Source of the DNA: Nitrogeniibacter aestuarii
GTDB lineage: Bacteria > Pseudomonadota > Gammaproteobacteria > Burkholderiales > Rhodocyclaceae
Length of the DNA: 64,000 bases
Direction of reading: 5' to 3'
Assembly (NCBI RefSeq): GCF_017309585.1
Contig: NZ_CP071321.1
Coordinates: 3,534,001 to 3,598,000 of the forward strand
Below, piece by piece: positions 8,695-16,920 of this stretch (its first letter is position 1; each line of letters begins with the position of its first letter). The position numbers were made by a program, and so were the translations under genes. The notes under the pieces are model-generated. The model was not told where the DNA came from. It saw nothing but the letters and a program-made list of their open reading frames with translations, and did no database searches.

Positions 8695-9348
8695 ATGTCC
8701 CTGTCAAAAAGAAAAACACAACGCGGCTTCACCCTGATCGAAATCGCGGTTGTTCTTGTCATCATCGGCTTGCTGCTGGGCGGCGTGCTGCGTGGACAGG
8801 AACTGATCAACAGCGCGCGGGCCAAGAATCTCGTGCAGGAGATCAAGGGCGTGGCCACGATGGTATATAGCTACCAGGACCGCTTTCAGCGTCTTCCGGG
8901 AGACGACCCGGCAGCAGACGACCACGTGGGCGGCGCGAATGCGACCACGCCGGCGGACGCTGTGCAAGGCAACGGCCGTATCGAAGGGAGCTGGGACTCA
9001 CGCGAGCCCACGGACGAATCGGTGCTGTTCTGGCAGCACGTGCGCATGGCCAACCTGGCCAACGGCACGACCGATCCGAACGCAGGTGATTTTCTTCCCG
9101 CCAATGCGCTGGGCGGCATCCTCGGTGTCACCAGCAACTCACCCAATGGCATGGCCGGCGCGTTCTTTGTGTGCTCGGGCGGAATGTCTGGACGGTTTGC
9201 CCGCCAGATCGAAGCCACGCTGGACAACGGCGATGGTTCGACCGGTTCCACCCGGATCTATCCGAACGGCGACACGACACAGGCTTCGCGCAATCTCACC
9301 GCCGCCGACGACGACACCGCCAACTTCGTGGTCTGCGTCGCCAACTGA
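8695..9348 (+). CDS. Pseudopilin-like protein under sigma-54 control
   Basis: This 217-residue protein has a leader ending TQRG and the classic helix FTLIEIAVVLVIIGLLLGGVL with Glu at +5, so it is a substrate for prepilin peptidase. The following segment GQELINSARAKNLVQEIKGVATMVYSYQDRFQRLPGDD is typical of a family of prepilin-like proteins in betaproteobacteria. The start at 8695 is supported by GGAGAG just upstream and by the promoter position. It is separated from the main pilus operon by the convergent kinase gene and seems to be independently regulated. Its stop is directly adjacent to the stop of the convergent antiporter gene. It may be a major or alternative pseudopilin of the same machine. 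Confidence 0.85.
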   Translation: MSLSKRKTQRGFTLIEIAVVLVIIGLLLGGVLRGQELINSARAKNLVQEIKGVATMVYSYQDRFQRLPGDDPAADDHVGGANATTPADAVQGNGRIEGSWDSREPTDESVLFWQHVRMANLANGTTDPNAGDFLPANALGGILGVTSNSPNGMAGAFFVCSGGMSGRFARQIEATLDNGDGSTGSTRIYPNGDTTQASRNLTAADDDTANFVVCVAN

Positions 9349-11319
9349 TCATCCCCCCTGTAGCAAGCGCTTCTCGGCCAGCTGCAGACTCGCGGGCTCT
9401 CCCAGCAGAACGATCACGTCACCGGCAAGAATCTGAGTCTCCGGTCCGGGGCTGAGGCCCCGGATGTTCCTCCGACGCACCGCGGACACACTCACGTTGA
9501 GTAACGGAAAGTCCATCTCCCCGATGGTCTGACCCACGGCACGTGCACCATTGGGCACGGTCACCGAGTGCAAGCGCAGTTGCGTATTGTCGAAATCCTC
9601 CGGCGCATCGCTGGCACCGTGAAAGACACCGCGCATGAGCGCATAGCGCTCGCTTCGGATGCTGCGGATGCGGCGCACCACACGATTGATGGGCACACCG
9701 ATGAGCGCGAGCGCATGGGAGGCGAGCATGATGCTCCCCTCGAAGGCCTCGGTCACCACTTCAGCCGCCCCGGCCTCCGACAGCTTGGCCATCTCGGCTT
9801 CATCCGTGGCACGCGCAATCACCGGAAGGTCAGGCCGGATCGCATGCACGTGGTGGATGACGCGCAAGGCGGCATCCACGCCTGAAAACGAGATCACCAG
9901 CGCACTCGCGCGAGACACCCCCGCCGCTTGCAGCGTCTCCTTGCGGGCGGCATCACCATAGACCACCGTATCGCCCGCAGCTGCCGCCTCGCGGACACGC
10001 TCGGGATCGAGATCCAGCGCCACATAGCCCACCTCTTCCTGCTCGAGAAAGCGCGCCAGATGCTGGCCACTGCGACCATAGCCGCAGATCACGATATGGC
10101 CCTGGGTGTTCATCGACTGCGCTGCCACGCGGGTCAGCTCCATCGAGCGCAACAACCACTCCGACGCGACAAAGCGCATCACCAGCTTGTCCGACACCTG
10201 AACGATCAGAGGCGCCAGCAGCATCGAGAGCACCAGCGCGGCCACCGTCACCTGCATCAGCACCGGTGAGAGCATGCTCCGATCCGCAATCTGCGAGATG
10301 AGCACGAAACCGAACTCGCCGCCGGCACACAGCCACAAGCCGGTGCGCATGGCGGTGCCCGGTGTCGAACCGAACAGGCGTGAAGCGCCCGCGGCCACGG
10401 CAAACTTCAACACCAGCAACACCAGCACCATGCCGATCACGGCCGGCAGGTTCCCCGCAATCTCACCCACATCAAGGAACATGCCCACGGTCACGAAGAA
10501 CAAACCGAGCAGCACGTCGCGGAACGGCTTGATGTCCTCCTCCACCTGATAGCGGTACTCGGTCTCGGAGATCAGCATGCCGGCGAGAAAGGCGCCCAGT
10601 GCAAGCGACAGCCCAGCCAGCTCGCTCAACCACGCCAACCCAAGGGTGATGAGGAGCACGTTGAGCATGAACAGCTCGCCGGAGCGGCGCTTGGCCACCA
10701 GGGTGAACCAGGCGCGCATCAGGCGCTGACCGAAGAACAACACCAGGGCCAGCATGACCGCCGCCTTGAGTGCCGCGATGCTCAATGTGGTCATCAGCGC
10801 CTCGGCCGGTTCCGAGAGGGCCGGCAGCAGAATCAGCAGCGGCACCACCGCAATGTCCTGGAACAACAGGACGCCGATGGTCTCTTGCCCGTGCTTTGAC
10901 TCCAGTTCGAGTCGGTCTGCCAGCAGCTTGGAAAGAATGGCCGTGGAAGACGTGGCCACGATCGCGCCCAGCGTGAAGCTCTCGACCGTCCCCCAACCCA
11001 GCGCAAGCCCGATGACTGTCGCCAATATGATGGTGCCGACGACCTGAACACTGCCAAGGCCGAACACGATGCGCTTCATCGCGTAAAGACGTGGCAGGGA
11101 AAACTCGAGTCCGATCGAGAACATCAGGAAAACGACACCGAACTCGGCCAGATGGCGCGCGCTCGACTCGTCCTTCATCAGATCGAGCGCATGCGGCCCG
11201 ATGACTGCACCGACCAGCAGGTAGCCCAGCACCGGCGGCAGATTGACACTGCGAAACACCGCGACCACACAAACAGAGGCGGCCAGCAACAACAGCACAA
11301 GTTCCAGCGTATTGACCAT
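9349..11319 (-). CDS. Monovalent cation:H+ antiporter, CPA2/Kef family
   Basis: The 656-residue protein has an N-terminal transporter domain of about 12 membrane helices (about residues 5-380), with family motifs LPPVLGYLLVGAVIGP and TSSTAILSKLLADR. A Rossmann RCK/TrkA-N domain follows (from about 408, VICGYGRSGQHLARFL with the GxGxxG nucleotide loop). The C-terminal TrkA-C domain is at about 575-655. It probably exports K+ (or Na+) in exchange for protons under nucleotide or glutathione control, like KefB/KefC/YbaL. No KefF/KefG-type oxidoreductase partner is next to it. It is divergent from kdsD. Confidence 0.88.
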   Translation of the reverse strand: MVNTLELVLLLLAASVCVVAVFRSVNLPPVLGYLLVGAVIGPHALDLMKDESSARHLAEFGVVFLMFSIGLEFSLPRLYAMKRIVFGLGSVQVVGTIILATVIGLALGWGTVESFTLGAIVATSSTAILSKLLADRLELESKHGQETIGVLLFQDIAVVPLLILLPALSEPAEALMTTLSIAALKAAVMLALVLFFGQRLMRAWFTLVAKRRSGELFMLNVLLITLGLAWLSELAGLSLALGAFLAGMLISETEYRYQVEEDIKPFRDVLLGLFFVTVGMFLDVGEIAGNLPAVIGMVLVLLVLKFAVAAGASRLFGSTPGTAMRTGLWLCAGGEFGFVLISQIADRSMLSPVLMQVTVAALVLSMLLAPLIVQVSDKLVMRFVASEWLLRSMELTRVAAQSMNTQGHIVICGYGRSGQHLARFLEQEEVGYVALDLDPERVREAAAAGDTVVYGDAARKETLQAAGVSRASALVISFSGVDAALRVIHHVHAIRPDLPVIARATDEAEMAKLSEAGAAEVVTEAFEGSIMLASHALALIGVPINRVVRRIRSIRSERYALMRGVFHGASDAPEDFDNTQLRLHSVTVPNGARAVGQTIGEMDFPLLNVSVSAVRRRNIRGLSPGPETQILAGDVIVLLGEPASLQLAEKRLLQGG

Positions 11320-11380
11320 ACGGCTGCGCTCATTTCCCCGAGGTGACGCCCCGTCTTCGGGCGGGGCCGAAAGGCCCTTC

Positions 11381-11389
11381 TGATATACT
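11381..11389 (+). promoter_or_regulatory. Extended -10 promoter for kdsD-lptCA
   Basis: TGATATACT fits the extended -10 form TGNTATAAT with one mismatch. No good -35 element lies 17 bases upstream, as is common for extended -10 promoters. A start near 11396 would give a leader of about 29 bases before the ATG at 11425. Confidence 0.5.
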
Positions 11390-11424
11390 TTTGCGTCCAG
11401 TTTAACCGATTGCTTTCCGAGTCA

Positions 11425-12414
11425 ATGCCCCGAAATGACGCCCTTTTGCCGAGCGAATGCCTTGCGCAGGCCCGTCGGGTCCTGAGCATCGAAGCTGCGG
11501 CAGTCTCCGCACTCGCGGACCGGCTCGACGGACAGTTCGTCAGCGCTGTCGAGCTCATCCTCGGCGCCAGCGGACGCGTCATCGTCACCGGCATTGGTAA
11601 AACCGGTCATATCGGTCGCAAACTCGCGGCCACGCTGGCCAGCACCGGCACCCCGGCCTATTTCGTCCACGCCGCCGAGGCGGCGCACGGCGACCTTGGC
11701 ATGATCACACCGGCAGACGTCGTGATCGCAGTATCCAATTCAGGCAAGAGCGAAGAGTTGCTCACGATCGTCCCCTTGGTCAAACGTCAGGGCGCGCGGC
11801 TCATTTCCATGACAGGCAACCCGGACTCTCCACTGGCACGTGACGCCGACGTGCACCTGGACGCCGGCGTCAGCGAAGAAGCCTGCCCGCTCAATCTGGC
11901 ACCAACGGCCAGTACCACCGCCGCACTTGCGCTGGGCGATGCGCTGGCCGTGGCCCTGCTCGAGGCGCGCGGATTCGGCGAAGACGACTTCGCCCGCAGC
12001 CATCCGGGGGGCGCATTGGGGCGACGGCTGCTCACGCATGTCCGCGACGTCATGCGGACCGGTGAGGCATTGCCCACGGTGTCAGCAGATACAAGTTTTG
12101 CCGACGCGCTCGTCAGAATGTCGCAGGGCGGCATGGGCATGGTCATCATCGTTGATGAGGCCGGTCGCCCCCTGGGGATCTTCACGGACGGCGACCTGCG
12201 CCGTGCCCTCTCGCGCGAAGGCGACATCCGGAAGAGTTGCCTTGCGGAACTCATGACCCGTGACCCGCGCCAGATCGACCCTGACGCACTGGCTGCCGAG
12301 GCAGCCCAGCTGATGGAGACGCACCGCATCAACCAGCTGCTCGTGACCACTCGCGATGGCACCCTGGCAGGCGCCCTCAACATGCACGACCTGATGCAGG
12401 CGAAGGTGATCTGA
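11425..12414 (+). CDS. kdsD: Arabinose-5-phosphate isomerase (KpsF/GutQ/KdsD family)
   Basis: This enzyme converts ribulose 5-phosphate to arabinose 5-phosphate, the first step towards Kdo in lipopolysaccharide. The 329-residue product has a SIS sugar-isomerase domain (about 35-170, with GIGKTGHIGRKLAATLASTG and AAEAAHGDLGM) and two CBS repeats (about 200-325), the standard layout and length. The ATG at 11425 is chosen over a TTG at 11410. It directly precedes lptC (stop at 12412-12414, start at 12415), fitting a Kdo/LPS transport operon. The kdsC phosphatase that often lies between them is absent here. Confidence 0.92.
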   Translation: MPRNDALLPSECLAQARRVLSIEAAAVSALADRLDGQFVSAVELILGASGRVIVTGIGKTGHIGRKLAATLASTGTPAYFVHAAEAAHGDLGMITPADVVIAVSNSGKSEELLTIVPLVKRQGARLISMTGNPDSPLARDADVHLDAGVSEEACPLNLAPTASTTAALALGDALAVALLEARGFGEDDFARSHPGGALGRRLLTHVRDVMRTGEALPTVSADTSFADALVRMSQGGMGMVIIVDEAGRPLGIFTDGDLRRALSREGDIRKSCLAELMTRDPRQIDPDALAAEAAQLMETHRINQLLVTTRDGTLAGALNMHDLMQAKVI

Positions 12415-12984
12415 ATGCAGGTGCGCTTTCATCACGTCTTCCCCATCATCGTGCTCACCCTCCTGGCGGGTGGCAGCTTCTGGCTCGAGCGCGCCACCCG
12501 GGTGGCTGACGTCGCCAACAGCCCCGATGTCCTCGAAGGACCAGATGTCATCGTCGAACAGATGTCGATCACCCGTTTCGACATCAATGGCAACCCGCAC
12601 TACTATCTCGATGCACGCGAAATGAAGCATCTGCCCGGCGAACAACACGCCCGCCTTGATGGGCCGGTTGTTCACCTCGTTCGCGATGCGCTCGACATGC
12701 GCTGGTCGTCGGACACAGCTGAAGTGCGTGATGATAGCCAACGTGTCGACATGGCGGGCAACGTGGAAGGCGAACGAACCATCCCCGGTGAAGCGCCCGC
12801 CCATTTCAGTTCAGCCACACTGACGGTCTGGCCCGAGGTGGAGTCGGCCAAGAGCACGACCCCGGTCACGCTGACGCAAAACGGCTCTGTTGCCACGGGG
12901 GACCGCATGGACGCGGACAACATCTTCGGGGTCGTCACCCTCACCGGCCGGGTGAAAGTACACATGCCTAACACGCGGAAATAA
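12415..12984 (+). CDS. lptC: LPS export protein LptC
   Basis: LptC is the bitopic inner-membrane subunit that passes lipopolysaccharide from the LptBFG transporter to LptA. The 189-residue protein has one N-terminal membrane helix (about 7-22, VFPIIVLTLLAGGSFWL). A beta-jellyroll periplasmic domain follows, with typical segments FDINGNPHYYLDAREMKHLP and MDADNIFGVVTLTGRVKVH. It lies between kdsD and lptA, with two bases separating it from lptA, which secures the call. Confidence 0.88.
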   Translation: MQVRFHHVFPIIVLTLLAGGSFWLERATRVADVANSPDVLEGPDVIVEQMSITRFDINGNPHYYLDAREMKHLPGEQHARLDGPVVHLVRDALDMRWSSDTAEVRDDSQRVDMAGNVEGERTIPGEAPAHFSSATLTVWPEVESAKSTTPVTLTQNGSVATGDRMDADNIFGVVTLTGRVKVHMPNTRK

Positions 12985-12986
12985 CA

Positions 12987-13583
12987 ATGAAAGCAAACAT
13001 CCCCTCCCTGGCAACATTGGGCCTGTTCTTCGTGATGCTCACCCCGGTCGCTCATGCCGAGCGCGCGGATCGGGGCAAGCCGGTCAATATCGAGGCCGAC
13101 AAGGTCACCGTGAACGAGCAGCAGAAGAAACATGTTTTCGAAGGCCGGGTAGTGCTCACCCAAGGCACGCTCCAGATACGCGGCGATCAACTGACCGTGA
13201 CCCAGGACGGGGAAGGCTTCCAGAAAGGCGTGGCCACAAGCGACCAGGGGCTGGCCTCCTTCCGGCAAAAACGCGACGGCAGCGGTGAAATCGTCACCGG
13301 AGAGGCCAAGCGCATCGAATACGATGGCCGCACCCAGAAGACCTTCCTGTACACCAATGCCTATGTGATCAGTGGCAAGGACGAAGTGCGCGGCCAGTAC
13401 ATCGAGTACGACGGTTACACCGGCCAGTACATCGTCACCAACAGTGGTTCGACACGTGCATCAAGCGGGGGTGGGCGCGTTCGGGCCGTCATCCAGCCCA
13501 AGACCTCAGGAACGGATACGACTTCCACCCCGGCAGCGCCGGCCAGCGAAGCACCTGCGGATGAGGGCGCAGCAACGCAGTAA
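12987..13583 (+). CDS. lptA: LPS export periplasmic protein LptA
   Basis: LptA forms the periplasmic bridge for lipopolysaccharide between LptC and LptDE. The 198-residue protein has a signal peptide ending HAERAD (about residue 24) and the OstA-like jellyroll, with VNIEADKVTVNEQQKKHVFEG and GDQLTVTQDGEGFQKG. A low-complexity Thr/Ala/Pro tail follows (from about 170, SGTDTTSTPAAPASEAPADEG), longer than in E. coli LptA. The usual downstream genes lptB and rpoN are not here; a crotonase gene follows after about 20 bases. Confidence 0.9.
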   Translation: MKANIPSLATLGLFFVMLTPVAHAERADRGKPVNIEADKVTVNEQQKKHVFEGRVVLTQGTLQIRGDQLTVTQDGEGFQKGVATSDQGLASFRQKRDGSGEIVTGEAKRIEYDGRTQKTFLYTNAYVISGKDEVRGQYIEYDGYTGQYIVTNSGSTRASSGGGRVRAVIQPKTSGTDTTSTPAAPASEAPADEGAATQ

Positions 13584-13603
13584 ATCCGGAGGGAATGCTC
13601 CCC

Positions 13604-14380
13604 ATGAGTTTTGAAAACATCCTCGTCGAAACCCGCGACCGGGTCGGCCTGATCACACTCAATCGCCCCAAGGCACTCAACGCGCTCAACGACGCGCTGG
13701 TGGACGAAATGGGTATCGCACTCGATCAGTTCGAGGCGGACGAGAACATTGGCGCCATCGTCATCACCGGTTCTGACAAGGCATTCGCGGCAGGTGCCGA
13801 TATTGGCGCCATGGCCAACTTTTCCTATATGGACGCCTATCTGGGCGATTACATCACCCGCAACTGGGAGCGCATCAAGACCTGCCGCAAACCGGTCATC
13901 GCCGCGGTGGCCGGCTTCGCCCTCGGCGGCGGGTGCGAGATGGCCATGGCCTGCGACATCATCATCGCAGCCGACACGGCCATGTTCGGGCAGCCGGAGG
14001 TCAAGCTTGGCATTCTCCCGGGCGCCGGGGGCACGCAGCGCCTGCCCCGCGCCGTTGGCAAGGCCAAGGCCATGGACATGTGCCTGACCGGTCGCATGAT
14101 GAACGCTGAAGAGGCAGAGCGCGCGGGCCTGGTCTCCCGGATCGTTCCCGCCGACACCCTGCTCGACGAAGCCCTCAAGGCAGCTGGCAGCATTGCCGGT
14201 TACTCGCTGCCTGTTGTCATGATGATCAAGGAATCGGTCAACCGGGCCTTCGAATCCGGCCTTTCGGAAGGGCTTCTCTTCGAACGACGCCTCTTTCACT
14301 CCGCCTTTGCGCTGGAAGACCAGAAAGAAGGCATGGCCGCCTTCGTGGAGAAGCGTAAGGCGGACTTCAAGCACCGCTAA
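13604..14380 (+). CDS. Enoyl-CoA hydratase (crotonase family)
   Basis: This 258-residue enzyme would hydrate trans-2-enoyl-CoA in beta-oxidation or aromatic degradation. It has the family length and signatures: the oxyanion loop AFAAGADIGAM, and both catalytic glutamates in LGGGCEMAMACD and QPEVKLGILPGAGG. The ATG at 13604 is preferred over that at 13595, because GGAGGG at 13588-13593 is ten bases from the former and only one base from the latter. Its position after lptA is not a known functional link. Substrate preference (short-chain or phenylacetate-pathway PaaF-like) cannot be settled from sequence alone. Confidence 0.9.
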   Translation: MSFENILVETRDRVGLITLNRPKALNALNDALVDEMGIALDQFEADENIGAIVITGSDKAFAAGADIGAMANFSYMDAYLGDYITRNWERIKTCRKPVIAAVAGFALGGGCEMAMACDIIIAADTAMFGQPEVKLGILPGAGGTQRLPRAVGKAKAMDMCLTGRMMNAEEAERAGLVSRIVPADTLLDEALKAAGSIAGYSLPVVMMIKESVNRAFESGLSEGLLFERRLFHSAFALEDQKEGMAAFVEKRKADFKHR

Positions 14381-14603
14381 ACGCCCGCCGTTCGTCGGCA
14401 AGTTCTACTCGCGAACTTGCCGACCCGTCCTTGAGGCGAATTCCCTCTCGATCAGCATTGTCCTCAGTGATTCCTTCGGCGCGCGAAATTGCCTCGGGAA
14501 AACACACCCGGAAAGACCCTCTCCCTGCGTGAAATACCCGCTCGCTCCGGGCAAATTATGCTGCAAGAGCAAACACTTAGCAGACGCCCCTCGGCTTAGC
14601 CCG

Positions 14604-14618
14604 TTGTGCCTTTGCACA
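14604..14618 (+). promoter_or_regulatory. Candidate PhaR operator, distal copy
   Basis: The inverted repeat TGTGC-N4-GCACA lies at 14605-14618. It has the same core (TGC-N3/4-GCA) as two more copies near the phasin promoter. PhaR, the repressor of phasin genes, recognises TGC-N3/4-GCA-type sites in Paracoccus; its action here is inferred. Confidence 0.4.
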
Positions 14619-14691
14619 TACGTGACATTTCCGCGAAACCCCATCGATTTAAGTCTTTGCTTTTTAACAACTAAACTCAAACGGTCGTTTA

Positions 14692-14706
14692 TTGTGCAGC
14701 GCACAA
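14692..14706 (+). promoter_or_regulatory. Candidate PhaR operator, upstream of -35
   Basis: TTGTGCAGCGCACAA is a perfect inverted repeat (6-base arms, 3-base spacer) ending five bases before the -35 element of the phasin promoter. It has the best symmetry of the three related sites in this intergenic region. Confidence 0.5.
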
Positions 14707-14711
14707 AAAAG

Positions 14712-14739
14712 TTGACTTCGGGAATCGAGCCCCTATAAT
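14712..14739 (+). promoter_or_regulatory. Sigma-70 promoter of the phasin gene
   Basis: TTGACT at 14712-14717 and TATAAT at 14734-14739 are separated by 16 bases, a strong housekeeping promoter. Transcription would begin near 14746. The repeat TTGCAACGCAA at 14750-14760 (TGC-N3-GCA core) then overlaps the start region, suitable for repression. Confidence 0.8.
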
Positions 14740-14803
14740 GAGGGTCATGTTGCAACGCAATATTCATTTATCGCAACACACCAAACTGATAGGAGATTCC
14801 TAA

Positions 14804-15376
14804 ATGTTCGCTACCCCCGAGCAGTTCGCAGCTACCAACAAGGCCAACATCGAAACCATGCTGACGATGGCAAATGCCGCTTTCGCCAGTGCCGAGCGTC
14901 TTGCTGCCCTGAACCTGAACACCGCCCGTTCCTTCATGGAAGACGGCGTGAGCAACACCAAGGCCCTGATGGGTGCCAAGGACGTTCAGGAATTCGTGAG
15001 CCTGCAGACCGCTATGGCCCAGCCGACTGTCGAGAAGATGGTTGCCTACGCTCGCAGCGTTTATGAAATCGCCACCCAGAATCAGGACGAAGTGTCCAAG
15101 CTGATGGAAGGCCAGATGGCTGAAGTCAACAAGGGTGTCGCCGCTGCTCTGGACAAGGCTGCCAAGTCTGCTCCGGCCGGTTCTGACGTGGCTGTTGCCG
15201 CTGTCAAGTCTGCCATCGCTGCTGCCAACTCCGCTTACGACAGCATGAGCAAGGCTGCCAAGCAGGTTGCCGAGATCGCTGAAGCCAACGTGGCTGCCGC
15301 GACCAGCGCTACTGTGAAAGCTGTCGGTACCGCTCAGAAAGCTGCCCCGAAAGCACCGGCCAAGAAAGCTGCCTGA
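14804..15376 (+). CDS. phaP: Phasin, PhaP family
   Basis: Phasins coat intracellular polyhydroxyalkanoate granules and control their size and number. The 190-residue protein is Ala/Lys-rich and almost wholly helical. It has the family segments TPEQFAATNKANIETML, NTARSFMEDGVSNTKALMGAKDVQEFV and VEKMVAYARSVYEIA, and ends in a Lys/Ala/Pro tail (KAAPKAPAKKAA). A strong AGGAGA site lies nine bases before the ATG. Codon use is markedly biased towards a small set (CTG, GCT, AAG, GCC), as in highly expressed genes. It is monocistronic, with its own promoter and terminator. No PHA synthase gene is nearby. Confidence 0.93.
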   Translation: MFATPEQFAATNKANIETMLTMANAAFASAERLAALNLNTARSFMEDGVSNTKALMGAKDVQEFVSLQTAMAQPTVEKMVAYARSVYEIATQNQDEVSKLMEGQMAEVNKGVAAALDKAAKSAPAGSDVAVAAVKSAIAAANSAYDSMSKAAKQVAEIAEANVAAATSATVKAVGTAQKAAPKAPAKKAA

Positions 15377-15393
15377 TCAGTTTTCCGGTCGTG

Positions 15394-15423
15394 AAAAAGC
15401 CCCGCTTCGGCGGGGCTTTTTTT
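15394..15423 (+). terminator. Rho-independent terminator after phaP
   Basis: The stem GCCCCGC/GCGGGGC with a TTCG tetraloop (15399-15416) is followed by seven T residues. The A-run before the stem means it could also act on the opposite strand. Confidence 0.92.
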
Positions 15424-15623
15424 GTCTACTCGACAGACGAAGAAGTGCTTCGTCGGGATCGGCGGTACCGCGTGGCGCCCCTGGCCGCTGGCGTGCCATC
15501 ACTGCCTGCTGCTGCCAGATCACGTAACGCGAGCCCGGGCCCAAGCCATCAGTCGATAGACAAAGGGCAGTTCAAGGATGAACCGCCCCTCCACGGCTTG
15601 AGTCCGTCCCTTCGGCAAGCGTT

Positions 15624-16361
15624 TCAGCCTTCGGCAGCCGACTCCGGGTAATGGTGCGGAAACAGGCGGCGCATCTCAGCCTCAATCCAGGCTTCGGCGC
15701 GCTTGTTGATCTCCTCGGTACTGAGTCCTTCGCTGTCGATCGCCGGGCCAATCGAAACGATGATTTCACCTGGCTGTTTGACGAAGGCGTTCTTGCGCCA
15801 GAACTCCCCCGCGTTGTGGGCGATCGGAACCGTCGGCGCGCCGGTGTGCGATGCCAGCCAGGCGCCGCCCGGTTTGTATCGTCTTGTCGTCCCGGGTGCC
15901 ACGCGCGTCCCTTCCGGAAACACCACGATCCAGAAGCCCTGATCCAGAAGTTTCGACCCCTGCTCGACGACCTGGCTCAAGGCGTCCTTGCCCGCCGCAC
16001 GATCAATCGCGATCACCGGCATGCGCGCCAGCCCCCAGCCGAAGAACGGCAAGCGAAGCAACTCGCGCTTGAGCACAAAGGCGATGGGCGGCAGGATACG
16101 CTGCAGCGCAATCGTCTCCCAGGCTGACTGATGCTTGCACAAGGCAACCGCCGAACGCTGCGGCAGATTCTCCTGTCCGATGACCTTGTGGCGAATGCCA
16201 AGCAAGTGCCGGATGAACCACATGGCAATGGTCGTCCAGCCACCGATGAGACGATATCGCCGATGCGGAGAGAACGGCGTCACCAGCAGCGCGACCAGCG
16301 CAAACACCGGGGTGATCACAATGAGAACAAGCGCGAACAGCGCGGATCGGATGAAGTGCAT
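15624..16361 (-). CDS. plsC: 1-acyl-sn-glycerol-3-phosphate acyltransferase (PlsC family)
   Basis: This enzyme adds the second acyl chain in phospholipid synthesis. The 245-residue protein has one or two N-terminal hydrophobic segments (FALVLIVITPVFALVALLV). The acyltransferase motif is CKHQSAWETIAL; here the usual HX4D is HX4E, a variant I recall as common in betaproteobacterial homologues. The second motif is VVFPEGTRVAPG. It lies downstream of gmhB (6-base gap) in the conserved glyQ-glyS-gmhB-plsC order. Acyl-chain specificity is not visible. Confidence 0.88.
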   Translation of the reverse strand: MHFIRSALFALVLIVITPVFALVALLVTPFSPHRRYRLIGGWTTIAMWFIRHLLGIRHKVIGQENLPQRSAVALCKHQSAWETIALQRILPPIAFVLKRELLRLPFFGWGLARMPVIAIDRAAGKDALSQVVEQGSKLLDQGFWIVVFPEGTRVAPGTTRRYKPGGAWLASHTGAPTVPIAHNAGEFWRKNAFVKQPGEIIVSIGPAIDSEGLSTEEINKRAEAWIEAEMRRLFPHHYPESAAEG

Positions 16362-16367
16362 CTGGGT

Positions 16368-16901
16368 TCAGTCCAGGAGGGCGTCGACCACGGCGGCGAG
16401 GTCGGGAAAGATTCGGGTATCGGCGGGCAGATCAGGGTCATCCTGCGTCTTGTGCCCTTTGCCGGTCAGGACAAGATACGGCTGACATCCCACGGCCATG
16501 CCGGCCTGCAGGTCGCGCAGACTGTCGCCCACCATCGGGGCGCCGGTCAGGTCTACGTTGAAGCGTTCCTGAATCTGTTCGAGCAGGCCGGGCTTGGGTT
16601 TGCGGCACTCACAGGTCGAGTCGGCCGCATGGGGGCAAAAGAAGATCGCATCGATGCGTCCGCCCACCTGGGCGAGCGCTTCATTCATGCGGCCATTGAT
16701 GGCATTGAGCATGTCCATGCCGAACAGCCCACGACCGACACCCGACTGGTTGGAAGCCACGACGACGCGCCAACCTGCCTGATTGAGTTTGGCGATGGCC
16801 TCAAGCGATCCGGGAATTGCCTCCCATTCGTCAGGCGACTTGATGAATTGATCGGAGTCCTTGTTGATGACCCCGTCGCGATCAAGCACGATTAATTTCA
16901 T
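16368..16901 (-). CDS. gmhB: D-glycero-beta-D-manno-heptose 1,7-bisphosphate 7-phosphatase
   Basis: This HAD-family phosphatase acts in ADP-heptose synthesis for the lipopolysaccharide inner core. The 177-residue protein carries the nucleophile motif VLDRDGVIN at the N-terminus, SNQSGVGRG (motif II) and PMVGDSLRDLQAG (motif IV). The zinc-binding stretch CPHAADSTCECRKPKPG is diagnostic of GmhB. It is co-oriented between glyS and plsC, with 19 bases from glyS. Confidence 0.93.
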   Translation of the reverse strand: MKLIVLDRDGVINKDSDQFIKSPDEWEAIPGSLEAIAKLNQAGWRVVVASNQSGVGRGLFGMDMLNAINGRMNEALAQVGGRIDAIFFCPHAADSTCECRKPKPGLLEQIQERFNVDLTGAPMVGDSLRDLQAGMAVGCQPYLVLTGKGHKTQDDPDLPADTRIFPDLAAVVDALLD

Positions 16902-16920
16902 GGCAATTCCCGTGTCGCGT

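Noticed and set aside
14307..14738. 143-codon frame across the end of the crotonase gene and the phasin upstream region
   Set aside because: It overlaps the crotonase gene out of frame and runs through the promoter and operator sites.
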